The position numbers and the translations under genes are program-made. Positions 44,954 to 54,085 of a stretch of 64,000 nucleotides of DNA are shown here, one piece after another. Source of the DNA: Christensenellaceae bacterium (GTDB lineage Bacteria; Bacillota; Clostridia; Christensenellales; Christensenellaceae); contig AP025580.1 of assembly GCA_022846035.1 (NCBI GenBank), forward strand, positions 2,356,001-2,420,000, given 5' to 3'. The first letter of the stretch is position 1; every line of letters begins with the position of its first letter. The notes under the pieces are model-generated. The model was not told the DNA's origin, did no database searches, and worked only from the letters and a program-made list of their open reading frames with translations.

Positions 44954-45015
44954 TAAAAAACAATAGCGGGGCGGTAAGTAACACATAATCCAGTGTCCCA
45001 ATACCGCCCCGCTAT
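44954..45015 (-). terminator. strong GC-rich terminator of the lipoprotein operon
   Basis: A perfect 14-bp stem (ATAGCGGGGCGGTA with TACCGCCCCGCTAT) with a 25-base loop is followed on the minus strand by TGTTTTTTAA. It lies 18 nt beyond the stop of the 92-aa membrane protein gene. Confidence 0.85.
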
Positions 45016-45032
45016 CCCTTTACATATAATTT

Positions 45033-45311
45033 TTAGAATGCTGATTCATGCGTTACACCAAGACAGATATCATTTTTATCAAAAATAAGCACGATATGAT
45101 AGTGTTGTTGCATCCATTGCTTCACCGTCAGACCTTCCTCATTCGTGGAAATTGAATTAGGCATTCCTACTACTCTGCGTATTTCTTCAAAAGTTTTGCC
45201 TTTCAATGTCCCCAGCTTCAGAAAGCGTTTATGCAATGACCTGCTGGAAGCCCACACCACAATCGGCACAATGCAGATACACAAAATCACAATTAACCAT
45301 ACAATAATCAT
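45033..45311 (-). CDS. small membrane-anchored protein of unknown function
   Basis: The 92-aa protein has one N-terminal transmembrane helix (about 2-22) and a soluble part of about 65 residues containing GTLKGKTFEEIRRVVGMPNS and VKQWMQQHYHIVLIF. That pattern resembles small SmpA/OmlA- or BamE-like folds, where a G-x-P-x-S turn precedes a beta hairpin, but I do not assign it. It follows the lipoprotein gene by 18 nt and shares its terminator. Confidence 0.7.
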   Translation of the reverse strand: MIIVWLIVILCICIVPIVVWASSRSLHKRFLKLGTLKGKTFEEIRRVVGMPNSISTNEEGLTVKQWMQQHYHIVLIFDKNDICLGVTHESAF

Positions 45312-45329
45312 TTTTACCTCTCCTTAATT

Positions 45330-46571
45330 CTATTCATTCTGCGGAATCCACTCATATTGATTTTGATTCAGCGTAATTGTCTCTCCGTCCGTAGTATGCA
45401 CTTTGATAATTGCCACTTCATATTTTGTCGCCGTATCATAACCGGACATCGTCCAGTATCTATCGTTCTCGCTTGCCGACCAAACCTCGCCCGCTCCAAT
45501 ATTTCCATCTTCTCCCTGATAGGTGCAAACCGCATAAGGTTCATGCCCGTATCCCTTTACAGTTTCCCCATAGTTATTCAAACATTTAACCGCAAAATCA
45601 AAGGCATCTATCGGCACATCGCCCGTATTCTTCACCCGTATATAAACCTCGGGAGTTCCTATAGAATTAGTATCGTAGCGGATTCCCTCTATTTCTAACG
45701 GTATCGTTACGGGTTCCGGCGTTGCTGTTGCGGTTATTGTTGGTTCTGCCGATGTGGTACTTACCGCTCCTGTTGTATCATTTGATTCTGATAAATTGTT
45801 CCCTGCATTTTTATCTTCTTTTTCATATTTCTTATTTAATAATTGTTGGTATTCATCCGGTAGTATGTAGCGCCCATTGTCAAAATAATTTAACGCCTGT
45901 GCAATCTTCAACTTCAGATTCTCTTCGCTACTATAGTTTCCCAACTGCAACACCAATGCGTAGTACTCAGATTCTATTTGTCCATTTTCAGCAATAGCAT
46001 TAGGTGTTTTTTCACACAAATCTTTTGTATCTAATAACATTTGCGAATAATAATCATATATCACACCTGCTTCTTGGGGAAGTATATTCTCAGGGATTTT
46101 TTCCAATTCATTTAGAAGAGGCGTCACCTTCTCAAGAGACTCATTAGATGCAGAATTTAAAACATCATAATTCCCTCCTTGAACCTCTTTGAAAGCATCT
46201 GTCAATGAAATCAGAATGTCCGAGGCAACTCCAAATCCTTCCATCACATAATCTTCTATAAAGTCGCGTACGGTAACATACTCCACCGCCTCTTTACACT
46301 TTCCAGATATGCTTTGCTGTGCTTCTTCATGCGCCGCAACATAATCTTTGCTATTCAGAAATTGCGCGGCATCAGCAAAAAGAGCATCTTCATATTCATC
46401 CGTTATTTTATCCTTCTCTGCGCCGTCTTTCATCTTTTCAATCTCTTCTCGCGCCGCTTGATACTCTTTGCTGTCAATCGCTTTCTGTACCGATGCAGTT
46501 CCGGCACAACCGCAAAAGAGAATAGCGCTAACCAAAGAAATGAGGCACAACATACAAATCAATTTTTTCAT
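45330..46571 (-). CDS. lipoprotein with C-terminal beta domain, element cargo
   Basis: The 413-aa product is read from the ATG following AAGGA (MKKLICMLCLISLVSA). A lipobox-like LFCGC lies near residue 21. Residues about 25-235 are helical and charged. A Ser/Thr/Glu-rich linker (about 240-280) joins to a beta-rich domain (about 285-413) with YIRVKNTGDVPIDAFDFAVKC, a type common in surface lipoproteins that resembles FxLYD or DUF5780-like folds. Function is unknown. Being cargo of the integrated element, it may act in surface exclusion or sensing; this is speculation. Confidence 0.72.
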   Translation of the reverse strand: MKKLICMLCLISLVSAILFCGCAGTASVQKAIDSKEYQAAREEIEKMKDGAEKDKITDEYEDALFADAAQFLNSKDYVAAHEEAQQSISGKCKEAVEYVTVRDFIEDYVMEGFGVASDILISLTDAFKEVQGGNYDVLNSASNESLEKVTPLLNELEKIPENILPQEAGVIYDYYSQMLLDTKDLCEKTPNAIAENGQIESEYYALVLQLGNYSSEENLKLKIAQALNYFDNGRYILPDEYQQLLNKKYEKEDKNAGNNLSESNDTTGAVSTTSAEPTITATATPEPVTIPLEIEGIRYDTNSIGTPEVYIRVKNTGDVPIDAFDFAVKCLNNYGETVKGYGHEPYAVCTYQGEDGNIGAGEVWSASENDRYWTMSGYDTATKYEVAIIKVHTTDGETITLNQNQYEWIPQNE

Positions 46572-46688
46572 TTTCTCCATCCTTTTTAACATCAAGATTT
46601 TATGTAGTCGCTACAGTATGCACTACAAGTTTGTAATATATATTCTATATCAATCACAGAGTAGAATCAAGGTAAATGAGGTGTTTCA

Positions 46689-46883
46689 ATGAAAGACGGT
46701 AAAATACGCATTACTAAAAAGGAAAATCTAAAAGGTGAAGATGGAAATTCCGTCATTTCTGTCCGCATCAAAAAAACTGTATTATCAGAATTGGATAATA
46801 TAGCCAAGCAGACAGACCGTTCCAGAAATGAGGTTATCAATATTTTGTTGGAACAGGCGGTAGAAAATATCGAAATAGATTAG
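46689..46883 (+). CDS. ribbon-helix-helix (CopG/Arc-like) DNA-binding protein
   Basis: The 64-aa protein has a short basic start, a beta strand SVISVRIKKTVLSELD and two helices ending in RSRNEVINILLEQAVEN, the RHH pattern. It is preceded by GAGGTG. Such proteins regulate plasmid copy number, partition or toxin-antitoxin genes. No partner gene is adjacent in the same direction, so it is probably a stand-alone repressor of the element. It is divergent from the lipoprotein gene. Confidence 0.8.
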   Translation: MKDGKIRITKKENLKGEDGNSVISVRIKKTVLSELDNIAKQTDRSRNEVINILLEQAVENIEID

Positions 46884-47186
46884 CACAATATTAGAATAGA
46901 AGACAGATGGCAGAGCGCCGCAAACGCTCCGACCATCTTTTTTCTTTATCCCTCTGAATATTTTTTTATTAATTGTCTGTATGGGCTTTCAAAAGCAAGG
47001 ATTTCACGACCATGCTTCTAAAAGCAAAAAACTTCCAAAACTCCCTCTATTATCATGTTTATATTTAAGAAAAGATATTTTGGAGGCAATTTTTTGTATG
47101 TGTTTTGCATACACTTTTTGCAAAAAGAATCTCCTTAAAATGTTGAATATATTGCTGATTATCCGCTTATTTTGACGACACTATCG
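46884..47186. other. intergenic region after the RHH gene
   Basis: These 303 bases contain a hairpin (46908-46945: ATGG, then GAGCG-CCGCAAA-CGCTC, CCAT, followed by TCTTTTTTCTTT), which fits a terminator for the RHH gene. The rest is AT-rich. A 64-codon reading frame at 46981-47175 lacks a ribosome site and recognisable protein pattern, so no gene is called. Confidence 0.5.
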
Positions 47187-48209
47187 CTATTCTGCGGCAA
47201 ATTCCCCCAGCGCCGCAACCCTGTCCCATTGATTCCCCGCATACAACAAATAAGGATTTATGATAATCTTCATGTCCTCTTCCCGTTCGTTATGGATAAA
47301 AGACACCACACGCATTTTCCTGTCATGGTAATCAAAACTGACAGCATCGTAATATTTCACAAGCCGCCGCGCGTTTGACTTATCGTATTCAATCATGTCG
47401 CAAAACTCGCCCAGCGTCATCGGCTGTATGCATTCCAATTCCGTAGCAAGCGGTTGATGACAGACGATATTCCATTCAAGATTGATAAACGGCATCAGCA
47501 TGAAGATATAGCCTAAATGCTTATGCTGACGCGGCACTAGCGACTGATACAGGTTTACCAGTTGCCGGATATAAATTCTTACGCTTCTTTTTCCGTTTGG
47601 AATATCGACAGGGAATTGCGCATCCTTGTAGAAATAGCCCCGTGAAAGGTACAATCCGTCTTCCTTTTCCTGCAAATATTCCCGCGCTATTATTTCATCA
47701 TAGAATTCAGCAAACGGCGTATCGGAAAGATGCAGTATCTTTTTCATGGTTGATTTCTTCATTGGAATAAACTGTGCAGGACGTTCGCCCTTTTTAGGCA
47801 CTTTCCTTGCCATCTCTCCTATCCCGGATAAATCATAACTGCACATCAATTTATTATCGCCATAATTCAGGTAAGTCGCTAAATACATCAGCCGCGCCAG
47901 TGTTTGCGGCGCTAATCCTTCAAAATCCTTTTCACAATTCTTAAATGTAGAAAAGATAAACGCGCCTGTTTCCGTCGACTTTTCCTTTTGCCCTTTATGC
48001 TTCAAATAGCGCCTCTGCCCTGCTTCCTGCCGCTCGCCCAGCGCTTTCCCGTATTCGCGCCGCCGCTTAGCTTCTTCCACAGACATCACAACATACCCTG
48101 TAGAAATATCTTCGCCTGTTTCTTTATCAATAACGGCAATCTCTTTTGGTTTTTGCACCTTGACCGCCTGTGCATTCGCTGTGCGCCGTTTCCCGTTTTC
48201 CTTCGACAT
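47187..48209 (-). CDS. putative winged-helix replication or maintenance protein of the element
   Basis: The 340-aa protein starts at the ATG after GGAGGG. The N terminus is basic. About 85-330 contain helix-turn-helix-like stretches: LARLMYLATYLNY, MKKSTMKKILHLSDTPFAEFYDEI and MTLGEFCDMIEYDKSNARRL. The pattern of a phage or plasmid Rep protein (RepL-type, with a winged-helix middle) fits, but the family is not certain. It has a perfect sigma-A promoter and lies next to the integrase, as expected for an element that replicates after excision. Confidence 0.6.
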   Translation of the reverse strand: MSKENGKRRTANAQAVKVQKPKEIAVIDKETGEDISTGYVVMSVEEAKRRREYGKALGERQEAGQRRYLKHKGQKEKSTETGAFIFSTFKNCEKDFEGLAPQTLARLMYLATYLNYGDNKLMCSYDLSGIGEMARKVPKKGERPAQFIPMKKSTMKKILHLSDTPFAEFYDEIIAREYLQEKEDGLYLSRGYFYKDAQFPVDIPNGKRSVRIYIRQLVNLYQSLVPRQHKHLGYIFMLMPFINLEWNIVCHQPLATELECIQPMTLGEFCDMIEYDKSNARRLVKYYDAVSFDYHDRKMRVVSFIHNEREEDMKIIINPYLLYAGNQWDRVAALGEFAAE

Positions 48210-48251
48210 ATCCAATCCCTCCGTTATTCATTCCCCTTCGCTATTGGGGCA

Positions 48252-48280
48252 ATTATATATTGATTTTTATGTACTGTCAA
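48252..48280 (-). promoter_or_regulatory. consensus sigma-A promoter of the replication-type gene
   Basis: On the minus strand TTGACA (48275-48280), 17 bases and TATAAT (48252-48257) match the consensus exactly, about 45 nt before the start codon. Confidence 0.8.
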
Positions 48281-48327
48281 TCGCTCTCGTATTCCCGTAT
48301 TTCCTTTACTTAAGCACTATTTTCATT

Positions 48328-49236
48328 TCAAAGATTCATCAGCGGGCTTGTCTTCATCGCCGCTTCCACAACTTCCCTATCTTTGATTCCTTCCAGATAT
48401 CGCTGTGTAATTGCAATGCTTTCATGCCCCATCAAACGGGATAGCGTATAAAGGTCAAGTCCATTCCTTAACTGTACCTGCGCGTAAGTATGGCGGCAGG
48501 TATGCGGCGATATCCGCACTTCCTTACTGACCTTCGCAAACTTCCCCGCATCTTTCACCACACGCTCTATCATTTCATGCGTCAACGGTTTTGCCCTTCT
48601 GCTTACAAAAACATTAGGCGGCAAAACGCGGTATTGGAAATAGCTGTTACGCGCATTTAGATACTTGAACAGTACCTTTGCCAAGAATGGGGATTTCGGC
48701 ACAACACGCTCTTTATTTCCTTTGCCATGCACCAAGATGAAATCCTGCTTTAACTGCGTATCCTGTAACGTCAGGATTTCATTTAAGCGCATCCCCGTAT
48801 CAAACAGCATACAAAGGATGGCTTTGTTCCGTAGCGTCAGGAAATCAAAACCGTTATAATAATCAATCATCTTTTTGATTTCAATGTTGGTAAACGTCTT
48901 GATGATTACCTTTGGCTGGCGCAAGTTCCTGATTCGTTCTGTCAGCAAGGTGTCTATGTAATGTTCTTCATACGCATATTTAAAGTAACATTTATACGCT
49001 TTCAGAAGGTCGTTGACATATTGCGGCTTTCGTCCCGCATTGGTCTTTTCCATCAGAAAGCCCTTGATATGGCGCGGCTCCACATCTTCCAGCATCGTGA
49101 TATGATGCTCCGTTGCCAGATACCGCAACAGGTATTCTATCTGTTTCCTGTAATTGTCAACCGTCTTGTCAGACAGTTTGCGGCATTGGCAGTTAAACAC
49201 ATACTCCATCAATAAATCTTTCAACAGCATTTTCAT
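48328..49236 (-). CDS. tyrosine integrase (XerC/D-like) of the gapA element
   Basis: The 302-aa protein is read from the ATG giving MKMLLKDLLMEYVF; a longer TTG start has no ribosome site. The N-terminal core-binding domain spans about 1-95. The catalytic domain shows the first Arg in FDTGMRLNEIL, HTCRHTYAQVQ (His-x-x-Arg), GHESIAITQRYLEG with the His and the nucleophilic Tyr. It has no arm-binding domain. It lies next to the restored gapA and is the probable enzyme inserting the element at the GAPDH active-site codons. Confidence 0.92.
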   Translation of the reverse strand: MKMLLKDLLMEYVFNCQCRKLSDKTVDNYRKQIEYLLRYLATEHHITMLEDVEPRHIKGFLMEKTNAGRKPQYVNDLLKAYKCYFKYAYEEHYIDTLLTERIRNLRQPKVIIKTFTNIEIKKMIDYYNGFDFLTLRNKAILCMLFDTGMRLNEILTLQDTQLKQDFILVHGKGNKERVVPKSPFLAKVLFKYLNARNSYFQYRVLPPNVFVSRRAKPLTHEMIERVVKDAGKFAKVSKEVRISPHTCRHTYAQVQLRNGLDLYTLSRLMGHESIAITQRYLEGIKDREVVEAAMKTSPLMNL

Positions 49237-49370
49237 GTTCCTTGTTTTTGTATGTCGTGCGCAGATGCAGGTTGGATTTTTCAAAGCGATGCCGGGAGAG
49301 ATAGAACATCCGGTTCATCGAGGTCGGCGGCGCTACGGAAAAATTCAAGATGCGCTACGCAAGGCATACA

Positions 49371-49430
49371 AAAAAGCATCCTTTCTCCCGAACATTCGTC
49401 CCATTGAAAAGATGCTTTTCTTGCATTTTT
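49371..49430 (-). terminator. terminator of intact gapA
   Basis: On the minus strand AAAAGCATCTTTTC pairs with GAAAGGATGCTTTT, followed by a run of T, about 140 nt after the gapA stop. Confidence 0.75.
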
Positions 49431-49572
49431 TATGCGGCTTTTTGTGTTTCATACTCCGTAGCTACGAAAACCCGAACCGTTGTCTTCACATTTTTGTCTT
49501 TTCCGTAGTCCACTGCGCCTTACACGCAAAACCGCTCTGTTATCGCATTCCTGCGAGTGCCTGTTTGATAAC

Positions 49573-50592
<1,020 letters not shown>

Positions 50593-50644
50593 CTAAAAAA
50601 TATATAATATTTGATATACATTAAGCCTTTTTCATACATTTTAC

Positions 50645-50673
50645 ATTATATTTGATTCTACCGCGTTTTGCAA
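50645..50673 (-). promoter_or_regulatory. sigma-A promoter of gapA
   Basis: On the minus strand TTGCAA (50668-50673), 17 bases and TATAAT (50645-50650) lie about 70 nt upstream of the gapA start. Confidence 0.8.
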
Positions 50674-50761
50674 CTGATTTCGATCACTTTTTCACAGGTT
50701 CGCCTTAAAACCGGCAGCTTTTCTTTTTTCCTGCTTTATAACGATTCTCCTGTTTCAATAG

Positions 50762-50790
50762 TTGTTATTTTACCCATCAAATAGTATAAT
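50762..50790 (+). promoter_or_regulatory. sigma-A promoter of fba
   Basis: TTGTTA (50762-50767), 17 bases and TATAAT (50785-50790) lie about 45 nt upstream of the fba start. Confidence 0.8.
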
Positions 50791-50835
50791 AATTTTGTCT
50801 TAGCATGTAGTAATATTTTTAAGGAGGATTTTGTC

Positions 50836-51765
50836 ATGCCATTAGTTACCACGACTGAAATGTTCAAGAAAGCTTACGACGGCGGTTACGCTATCGGCGC
50901 TTTCAACGTAAACAACATGGAGATTATTCAAGGGATTACCGAGGCTGCGAAAGAATTGAACGCGCCGCTGATCCTGCAGGTTTCCAAGGGCGCGCGCAAC
51001 TACGCAAATCCGATCTACCTCACTAAGCTGGTGGAAGCCGCTCTTGAAGACACCGGTCTTCCGATCTGCCTGCACCTTGACCATGGCGACAGCTTCGAAA
51101 CGTGCAAATCCTGTATCGACAGTGGTTTTACGTCCGTTATGATCGACGGTTCCCATCTTCCTTTCGAAGAAAACATCGCGGTTACCAAGCGCGTCGTAGA
51201 ATATGCGCACGATCGCGGCGTTGTCGTTGAAGGGGAACTCGGCCGCCTCGCCGGCGTAGAAGATGAAATAAAAGTATCGCACGAAGATTCTTCCTATACA
51301 AGGCCCGAGGAAGTCTATGAGTTTTCGAGCAAAACGGGGGTCGACAGCCTTGCTATCGCCATCGGTACAAGTCACGGCGCTTTTAAATTCAAAGGCGAGC
51401 CTAAGCTTCGTTTTGACATCCTCGAAAAGGTGACGGAAATTCTTCCGGGCTTCCCGATCGTTCTTCATGGCGCATCCTCCGTTATCCCGGAATTCGTTGA
51501 AATGATCAACAAATACGGCGGAGATATGCCTGGCGCCCAGGGCGTGCCGGAAAACCTGCTTCGCCAAGCTGCCAAGAGCGCCGTCTGCAAGATCAACATC
51601 GATTCCGACCTGCGTCTTGCGATGACGGGCACTATTCGTAAACATTTTGCGGAGCATCCGGCAGATTTCGATCCGCGCCAGTACTTAAAACCCGCGCGCG
51701 AAGCGATCAAGGCAATGGTTGCCCACAAAATCGTAGACGTTCTCGGCTGCGACAACAAAGCATAA
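50836..51765 (+). CDS. fba: class II fructose-1,6-bisphosphate aldolase
   Basis: The 309-aa enzyme starts after TAAGGAGGAT. Zn-binding and catalytic motifs are visible: LHLDHGDSFETCKSCIDSGF (His and Asp), VEGELGRLAG (Glu), AIGTSHGAFKF (His) and VLHGASSV (His), plus KINIDSDLRLAMT. It splits fructose 1,6-bisphosphate into the two triose phosphates. It is divergent from gapA, so two glycolytic genes share one 258-nt control region. Confidence 0.95.
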   Translation: MPLVTTTEMFKKAYDGGYAIGAFNVNNMEIIQGITEAAKELNAPLILQVSKGARNYANPIYLTKLVEAALEDTGLPICLHLDHGDSFETCKSCIDSGFTSVMIDGSHLPFEENIAVTKRVVEYAHDRGVVVEGELGRLAGVEDEIKVSHEDSSYTRPEEVYEFSSKTGVDSLAIAIGTSHGAFKFKGEPKLRFDILEKVTEILPGFPIVLHGASSVIPEFVEMINKYGGDMPGAQGVPENLLRQAAKSAVCKINIDSDLRLAMTGTIRKHFAEHPADFDPRQYLKPAREAIKAMVAHKIVDVLGCDNKA

Positions 51766-51781
51766 ATTTACAGCAAATCAA

Positions 51782-51813
51782 AAAGCTCTTTGCATGCCGC
51801 AAAGAGCTTTTTT
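51782..51813 (+). terminator. terminator of fba
   Basis: AAAGCTCTTTG pairs with CAAAGAGCTTT around a short loop, followed by TTTTTT. Flanking A residues let it also serve the convergent galE transcript. Confidence 0.85.
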
Positions 51814-51831
51814 CATTCTCCCATACCCTGA

Positions 51832-52842
51832 TCAATAGCCGTTTGGGTTTTTGTTCTGCCAGTTCCAGCTATCCCTGCACATATCTTCAATGCCATACTT
51901 TGCCGACCATCCCAGTTCCGCCATCGCCTTTTTCGCGTTCGCATAATATTTGGCCGCGTCTCCCGCGCGCCTTGGCATGATCGCATAATTGATTTTCAGC
52001 CCGTTTACCCGTTCAAACGCATGGACAACATCCAGCACGCTCTGCGGCCTGCCCGTTCCCAGGTTATATACAAACAATCCCTGTTCATCAAACCGTTTGA
52101 TCGCTTTGATATGTCCATCGGCAAGGTCCATTACGTGGATATAGTCGCGGATACAAGTCCCGTCCGGCGTATCGTAATCGTCCCCGAACACTCCTAGCTG
52201 CTCCCGTTTGCCTACGGCGACCTGTGTAATATACGGCATCAGGTTATTGGGGATCCCGTTTGGATTTTCGCCGATCAGTCCGCTTTTATGCGCGCCAATC
52301 GGATTAAAATACCGCAACATGACGATCGACCATGCCTCATCCGAACGATAGAGATCATTGAGCATTTGCTCGATCACCGATTTTGTGCGCCCATAGGGAC
52401 TTGTGGAATTTCCAAGAGGCGAATTCTCTGTGAGGCACTCCTCTTTCGTAAGATCGTAGACCGTGGCCGAGGAGCTGAAAATCATACGTTTGACATCGTG
52501 CTCTTTCATCGCTTCCAGAAGAACGATCGTACCGCTGATGTTATTGTCAAAATAGGCAAGCGGCTCCTTTACGGACTCTCCTACCGCCTTTAACCCCGCC
52601 ATATGGATCACGCCATAAATATCATGCTGTGTAAAGATTGCGTCAAACGCGCTTTTCTTACGAATATCCGCCTCGTAAAACCGAAGCTTCTTCCCTGTGA
52701 TCTCTTCTACCCGCTTCAGCGCTTTTTCGCTGCTATTGCAAAGGTTATCCATAACGACCACGCCGTAGCCCTGCTCCAGCAGTTCCACGCAAATATGGCT
52801 TCCGATATACCCCGCACCGCCCGTTACCAATATCGTCTTCAT
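51832..52842 (-). CDS. galE: UDP-glucose 4-epimerase
   Basis: The 336-aa enzyme is read from the ATG after AGGAGA (MKTILVTGGAGYIGSH). GGAGYIG binds NAD. SSSATVYD and SPYGRTK give the catalytic Ser and Tyr-x-x-x-Lys, and LRYFNPIGAHKSG and GDDYDTPDGTCIRDYIHV are typical GalE strings. It interconverts UDP-glucose and UDP-galactose and could feed the surface glycan locus. An in-frame extension to 52872 would include terminator sequence and is rejected. Confidence 0.95.
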   Translation of the reverse strand: MKTILVTGGAGYIGSHICVELLEQGYGVVVMDNLCNSSEKALKRVEEITGKKLRFYEADIRKKSAFDAIFTQHDIYGVIHMAGLKAVGESVKEPLAYFDNNISGTIVLLEAMKEHDVKRMIFSSSATVYDLTKEECLTENSPLGNSTSPYGRTKSVIEQMLNDLYRSDEAWSIVMLRYFNPIGAHKSGLIGENPNGIPNNLMPYITQVAVGKREQLGVFGDDYDTPDGTCIRDYIHVMDLADGHIKAIKRFDEQGLFVYNLGTGRPQSVLDVVHAFERVNGLKINYAIMPRRAGDAAKYYANAKKAMAELGWSAKYGIEDMCRDSWNWQNKNPNGY

Positions 52843-52854
52843 ACGTTTCTCCTG

Positions 52855-52890
52855 TAAAAAAGGCGCATACATTCCTGCATACGCCTTTTG
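52855..52890 (-). terminator. terminator between the aminopeptidase and galE genes
   Basis: On the minus strand AAAAGGCGTAT pairs with ATGCGCCTTTT (one bulge), followed by TTT. It lies just after the aminopeptidase stop and 13 nt before the galE start codon. Confidence 0.75.
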
Positions 52891-52892
52891 TT

Positions 52893-54008
52893 TTATTTCA
52901 GATTTTCAGGGTTCAATCCTTTCAGTTCATCCAAAACAAACATACCGTCTTTGCGGATGAGCACATCGTCAAACCAGATCTCGCCGCCGCCCATTTCGCT
53001 CGTTTGCACGAGTACCAAATCCCAATGCACCGCGCTTTCGTTGCCGTTATATGCATCGTCATAGCTGCTGCCCGGCGTAAAGTGCATAGAACCGGCAATT
53101 TTTTCGTCAAACAGAATATCCCCCATGGACTGATTAATATATGGGTTTAGTCCAAACGAGAACTCGCCTACATAACGCGCGCCCTCGTCCGTATCGAAAA
53201 TCTTATTGATACGCTCGTTATCATTGCTCGTCGCTTCCACGATCTTCCCATCCTTGAATAAAAGGCTTACATTTTCAAACTTAAACCCTTGATGGAAAGA
53301 CGGCGTATTGTATGTGATTCTGCCGTTCACGCTGTTTTTCACAGGCGCCGTATATACCTCGCCGTCCGGCACGTTCATGTGCCCGTCGCATTTTATAGAA
53401 CCGATTCCTTTGATCGAAAAAGTAATATCCGTACCCGGTCCTTTGATATGCACTTTATCCGTTTTGTTCATCAGCGCCGCGAGCGGGTCCATCGCCTTTG
53501 ACATCTTACTGTAATCTAAATTACAAACATCAAAATAGAATTTTTCAAATGCTTCCGTGCTCATGCCCGCCTGCTGCGCCATGGAGGGCGTCGGATAACG
53601 CAGGATCACCCAGTTCGTCTTTTTCACGCGCAGCTCATGATGCACCTGTTTAGAATAAATGGAATTATAGAGTTCCATTTTATCAGCCGGTACATCCGAA
53701 AGTTCTGTTGCGTTGTCTCCGCCGCGGAAAGCGATATACGCCTGCATCTCCTGCATACGCGCGCTGCCCCATTTGGTAATATCCTCGATTTGCTCTTTTG
53801 TCGCCTGCATAAGCCACTGGCGCTGTACCCGATTATGTGGCGTATCGAAATATGGCAGGCCGCCTGCCGCGTATACTTCCTTGATCAGTTCTTCCGTGAG
53901 CGCGTCGTCACATCCTGAAACGTCGATCAATACTTTATCGCCTTTTTTCACGCCGCAGGAATAGTTCACCAGCGTATGGCACAATTTTTTGATTCTATCA
54001 TCTACCAT
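52893..54008 (-). CDS. M29-family metal aminopeptidase
   Basis: The 371-aa protein is read from the ATG after GAGGTG. It has YSCGVKKGDKVLIDVSG, IKGPGTDITFSI, MNVPDGEVYTAP and the C-terminal metal-site strings GSMHFTPGSSYDDAYNG and SAVHWDLVLV of the AmpS/PepS/AmpT family. It releases N-terminal residues from peptides in the cytoplasm. A GTG three codons earlier has no ribosome site. It seems a stand-alone gene. Confidence 0.9.
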   Translation of the reverse strand: MVDDRIKKLCHTLVNYSCGVKKGDKVLIDVSGCDDALTEELIKEVYAAGGLPYFDTPHNRVQRQWLMQATKEQIEDITKWGSARMQEMQAYIAFRGGDNATELSDVPADKMELYNSIYSKQVHHELRVKKTNWVILRYPTPSMAQQAGMSTEAFEKFYFDVCNLDYSKMSKAMDPLAALMNKTDKVHIKGPGTDITFSIKGIGSIKCDGHMNVPDGEVYTAPVKNSVNGRITYNTPSFHQGFKFENVSLLFKDGKIVEATSNDNERINKIFDTDEGARYVGEFSFGLNPYINQSMGDILFDEKIAGSMHFTPGSSYDDAYNGNESAVHWDLVLVQTSEMGGGEIWFDDVLIRKDGMFVLDELKGLNPENLK

Positions 54009-54085
54009 TTCATTCACCTCATTTATGTTTGTAATCCTTTTCCCTAATCATTATACCACAAACAAAGCGCGCAAAAACATTTCCA

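Noticed and set aside
46981..47175. 64-codon plus-strand frame after the RHH gene
   Set aside because: No ribosome site and no convincing protein pattern; it follows a hairpin terminator.
49285..49365. Separate 5' half of a disrupted gapA at the right end of the element
   Set aside because: This stretch shows no GAPDH coding sequence; the only 5' half is in the intact gene.
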